A stretch of DNA of 64,000 bases from Candidatus Marimicrobium litorale (GTDB lineage Bacteria; Pseudomonadota; Gammaproteobacteria; Pseudomonadales; Halieaceae), in contig NZ_SHNO01000001.1 of NCBI RefSeq assembly GCF_026262645.1, positions 124,001 to 188,000 on the forward strand. The letters are read 5' to 3'. Positions 61,882-64,000 of this stretch are shown here, one piece after another (positions within the stretch are counted from its first letter, which is position 1; each line of letters starts with the position of its first letter). The notes under the pieces were generated by a model. It was not told the DNA's origin. It did not search any database and was given only the letters and a program-made list of their open reading frames with translations. The translations under genes and the position numbers were made by a program.

Positions 61882-62909
61882 CGTTGACGGTAAAAAACCT
61901 TGATAGCCAGCTGATGGATAGCTGGGATGACTACGTGCGCCGTTCTGACACGGCCACATTCTTTCATCTTTCCAGTTGGAAAACAGTTCTCGAACGTGCC
62001 TTCGGCCATCGAACGCATTTTTTGTGTGTGCAGGAAAACAGTGACATTGTAGGCATTCTCCCTCTTGCCGAGATCAAGAGTGTGTTGTTCGGACACTCGC
62101 TAGCCTCTCTGCCATTTTGCGTATACGGCGGGGTGGTCGCAGACAACGATGAGGTAGCGAATGCGTTGCGCAAAACAGCGTCCGATCTGTCAGACACCCT
62201 GAAAGTTGGTGCCCTTGAGTTGCGTAATCGCGAAGTAAGTGAGACCGGGTGGCCGGTGAAAGATCTTTATTTTACGTTTCGCAAAGGGATAGACCCCAGT
62301 GATGAGGTGAACCTGAAGGCCATTCCGAATCGTCAGCGCGCGATGGTGCGTAAGGGTATCAAGGAGGGCCTGGTCAGTGAGTGGACCCAGTCAACTGATC
62401 GGTTCTTTCGCGTCTATGCCGAAAGTGTGAAGAACCTTGGGACCCCGGTGTTCTCTCGAAAGTATCTGCGCATTCTGAAGGAGAAGTTCAAGGACGACTG
62501 CAGTGTCTTGATGATTACGCACGAAGGTCGCGATGTCGCGGGTGTAATGAATTTCTATTTCCGAGATGAGGTGATTCCGTATTACGGCGGTAGCATCGCA
62601 GAAGCACGGCATATTAAGGGTGTGAATCATTTTATGTATTGGGAGCTTATGCGCCTCTCCGCTGCACAAGGCTATCGCTTGTTCGACTTTGGTCGCAGTA
62701 AGGCGGGTACTGGTCCCTATAGCTTTAAGAAAAACTTCGGCTTTGAACCCAGTCCGCTTCCCTATGAGTACTACCTTGCGACTTCAGACGCGGTGCCAGA
62801 TGTTAATCCCCTGAACCCAAAGTATCAGACAATGATCAAGATTTGGGGCAAGCTTCCTTTACCGGTGGCGAATTTTGTTGGCCCATTTCTCGCCCGTTCC
62901 CTGGGGTAG
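61878..62909 (+). CDS. FemAB-family protein of the XrtA/PEP-CTERM system
   Basis: A 343-residue GNAT-fold aminoacyl- or acyl-transferase-like protein (TIGR03019 type). It starts with TTG at 61878 inside the deacetylase stop, giving MTLTVKNLDSQLMDSWDDYV. Family blocks: TATFFHLSSWKTVLERAFG, DVAGVMNFYFRDEVIPYYGG, HFMYWELMRLSAAQGYRLFD and GTGPYSFKKNFGF. Related Fem proteins add amino acids to cell-wall precursors. In XrtA loci the role is unproven, possibly an acyl or aminoacyl decoration of the polymer or of sorted proteins. Confidence 0.93.
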   Translation: MTLTVKNLDSQLMDSWDDYVRRSDTATFFHLSSWKTVLERAFGHRTHFLCVQENSDIVGILPLAEIKSVLFGHSLASLPFCVYGGVVADNDEVANALRKTASDLSDTLKVGALELRNREVSETGWPVKDLYFTFRKGIDPSDEVNLKAIPNRQRAMVRKGIKEGLVSEWTQSTDRFFRVYAESVKNLGTPVFSRKYLRILKEKFKDDCSVLMITHEGRDVAGVMNFYFRDEVIPYYGGSIAEARHIKGVNHFMYWELMRLSAAQGYRLFDFGRSKAGTGPYSFKKNFGFEPSPLPYEYYLATSDAVPDVNPLNPKYQTMIKIWGKLPLPVANFVGPFLARSLG

Positions 62910-62915
62910 TAAAAG

Positions 62916-64000
62916 ATGTCCGCAGAATCAGTGTTGGGGCGGGCAGATGCACGCGCTGGCATGTGGGTTGTCGGCCTTTTCTTTCTGGCATTGTTGTATG
63001 TGTATCACGCTACTGCTCTGTCTATGGTCGCCATCTGGGCGCGCTCTGAAACCTTTGCCCATGGTTTCCTAATTTTACCCATCTCTTTGTGGCTGATATA
63101 TATTCGGTGGGATGAAATCGCGACTGTGCGCCCGCAACCAAATCTCTTCTTGAGTGCGCTTCTATTGCCTGTGGGGCTCGTTTGGCTAGTGGCTGCGCTA
63201 GTCGATGTGCAGGTGCTGCAGCAGCTAGCGCTGGTCGCAATGGTTATTGTAGGAACATGGTCTGTTCTCGGCATTCGCTTGGGGCGTATGTTGGCTTTTC
63301 CCTTATTGTTCCTGTTCTTCGCCGTGCCTATGGGGCAGGGTTTGGTCGCGCCCATGATGGAGTATACAGCGACGTCAACAGTTTGGCTGATCGAAATGAC
63401 AGGCATCCCAGTTTATCGAGAGGGGCTGTTTTTTACACTGCCCTCGGGGCGCTGGTCTGTAGTGGAGGCGTGCAGTGGAGTACGCTACATCATTGCATCA
63501 GTAACAGTGGGAACCCTTTACGCGTATCTCACCTACCGCAGTATGTGGCGTCGAGCGCTGTTTGTTCTTGTGTCAGCGATCGTTCCGGTATTCGCCAACA
63601 GTGCGCGGGCTTATATTATAGTCATGTTGGGCCATCTAAGTGATATGTCGATAGCAACCGGGGCTGATCATCTGGTATATGGCTGGGTTTTTTTTGGCCT
63701 CGTTGTTTTTGTTTTGTTTTGGTTAGGCTCTTTTTTTCGTGAGGATCAGCGGGCTGAGACGCGCGGCGCAGTTGCGCAAGGGCAGGATAAAAGCGTCGTC
63801 ACTGATGCCGCAGTCGCGATCGTGGTGGCGGGTTTGGTTGCTGTTGCTGCTGCAGCGGTGGCTCCCTTGATGGCGACTATGGTGGTCGCCGACAAAGGAG
63901 GTGTGCAACAGCAGTCGTTAGATTTTCCTGACGCAGCGGGGGATTGGACGTCAGTACGTGGGTCATCGTGGCGGTGGTTGCCGCCCTCGCGCCTGGCCGG
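62916..64000 (+). CDS. xrtA: Exosortase A fused to an EpsI domain (cut at window end)
   Basis: 361 complete codons, open to the window edge. About eight membrane helices; the exosortase triad is visible as Cys186 (EACSGVRY), Arg231 (FANSARAY) and His252 (GADHLVYGW). Residues from about 330 begin an EpsI/DUF3485-type domain (LDFPDAAGDWTSVRG...), so this is the XrtA-EpsI fusion form. It cleaves and anchors PEP-CTERM proteins during export. ATG at 62916, six bases past the FemAB stop. Its PEP-CTERM substrates are not in this window. Confidence 0.95.
   Translation, partial: MSAESVLGRADARAGMWVVGLFFLALLYVYHATALSMVAIWARSETFAHGFLILPISLWLIYIRWDEIATVRPQPNLFLSALLLPVGLVWLVAALVDVQVLQQLALVAMVIVGTWSVLGIRLGRMLAFPLLFLFFAVPMGQGLVAPMMEYTATSTVWLIEMTGIPVYREGLFFTLPSGRWSVVEACSGVRYIIASVTVGTLYAYLTYRSMWRRALFVLVSAIVPVFANSARAYIIVMLGHLSDMSIATGADHLVYGWVFFGLVVFVLFWLGSFFREDQRAETRGAVAQGQDKSVVTDAAVAIVVAGLVAVAAAAVAPLMATMVVADKGGVQQQSLDFPDAAGDWTSVRGSSWRWLPPSRLA

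Noticed and set aside
1-64000. CRISPR arrays, insertion sequences, rRNA genes or prophage
   Set aside because: No regularly spaced direct repeats, transposase or integrase reading frames, or rRNA-like stretches were seen on either strand.

Overview
The window comes from a gammaproteobacterial chromosome, most likely a marine member of the Cellvibrionales (Halieaceae/Spongiibacteraceae type). The evidence is a moderately GC-rich sequence, the conserved block rpoS / fdxA / mutS / recA / recX, and a complete-looking exosortase A (XrtA) exopolysaccharide locus. The lineage is an inference from gene content; no 16S gene is present.

Region 1 (1-16 kb): the 3' half of rpoS, a VOC-fold protein, a decayed membrane-protein gene (nonsense codon plus frameshift), fdxA and mutS (minus strand), then an accessory stretch that separates mutS from recA. 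That stretch holds an operon of a DapB-like oxidoreductase, an HExxH membrane protein and a SIMPL-domain protein, then an acyltransferase-3/SGNH protein, an LLM-fold oxidoreductase, a PfkB sugar kinase and an unusually long GST-like protein. recA has a clear LexA (SOS) operator over its promoter and is followed by an attenuator-like hairpin and recX.

Region 2 (16-32 kb): envelope and catabolic genes. These are OmpW, a PsiE-like protein, a sterol-desaturase-family hydroxylase, two further LLM-type oxidoreductases, a D-aminoacylase-like amidohydrolase, an NADP-type medium-chain reductase with an apparent Tat signal peptide, a zinc alcohol dehydrogenase, an HSL-type esterase, a methyltransferase, a concentrative nucleoside transporter, a ThuA protein, a Tat-exported DUF1214-type protein and an NTF2-like protein. 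Together they suggest uptake and oxidation of lipids, alcohols or xenobiotics.

Region 3 (32-64 kb): ribosome rescue factor ArfB, a GGDEF-EAL protein, then the XrtA/PEP-CTERM polysaccharide locus. It has the EpsB-type initiating phosphoglycosyltransferase, a PLP decarboxylase and acyl-CoA ligase pair, a tyrosine phosphatase, the TPR lipoprotein PrsT, the PrsK/PrsR sensor kinase and sigma-54 activator, a TviB-type UDP-sugar dehydrogenase, an ATPase with an unusual periplasmic extension, and an operon for export lipoprotein, chain-length protein, tyrosine autokinase, outer-membrane beta-barrel, WecB, deacetylase, FemAB and exosortase A fused to EpsI (cut by the window end). A near-perfect CRP/Vfr-type palindrome lies upstream of the export operon. 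WecB plus the UDP-sugar dehydrogenase point to an N-acetylated hexosamine-uronic acid in the polymer.

The most unusual part sits inside the XrtA locus. It is a minus-strand operon of a small Tat-signal, cysteine-containing protein, a PqqD-like (RRE-type) protein, an HprK-like kinase and a PF14907-type nucleotidyltransferase. The last three resemble the kinase/nucleotidyltransferase/RRE set that decorates some lasso peptides, here with no lasso cyclase or leader protease in view. I propose it as a minimal peptide- or protein-modification system tied to the cell surface. No PEP-CTERM sorting signal, tRNA, rRNA, CRISPR array or insertion sequence was recognised in the window.
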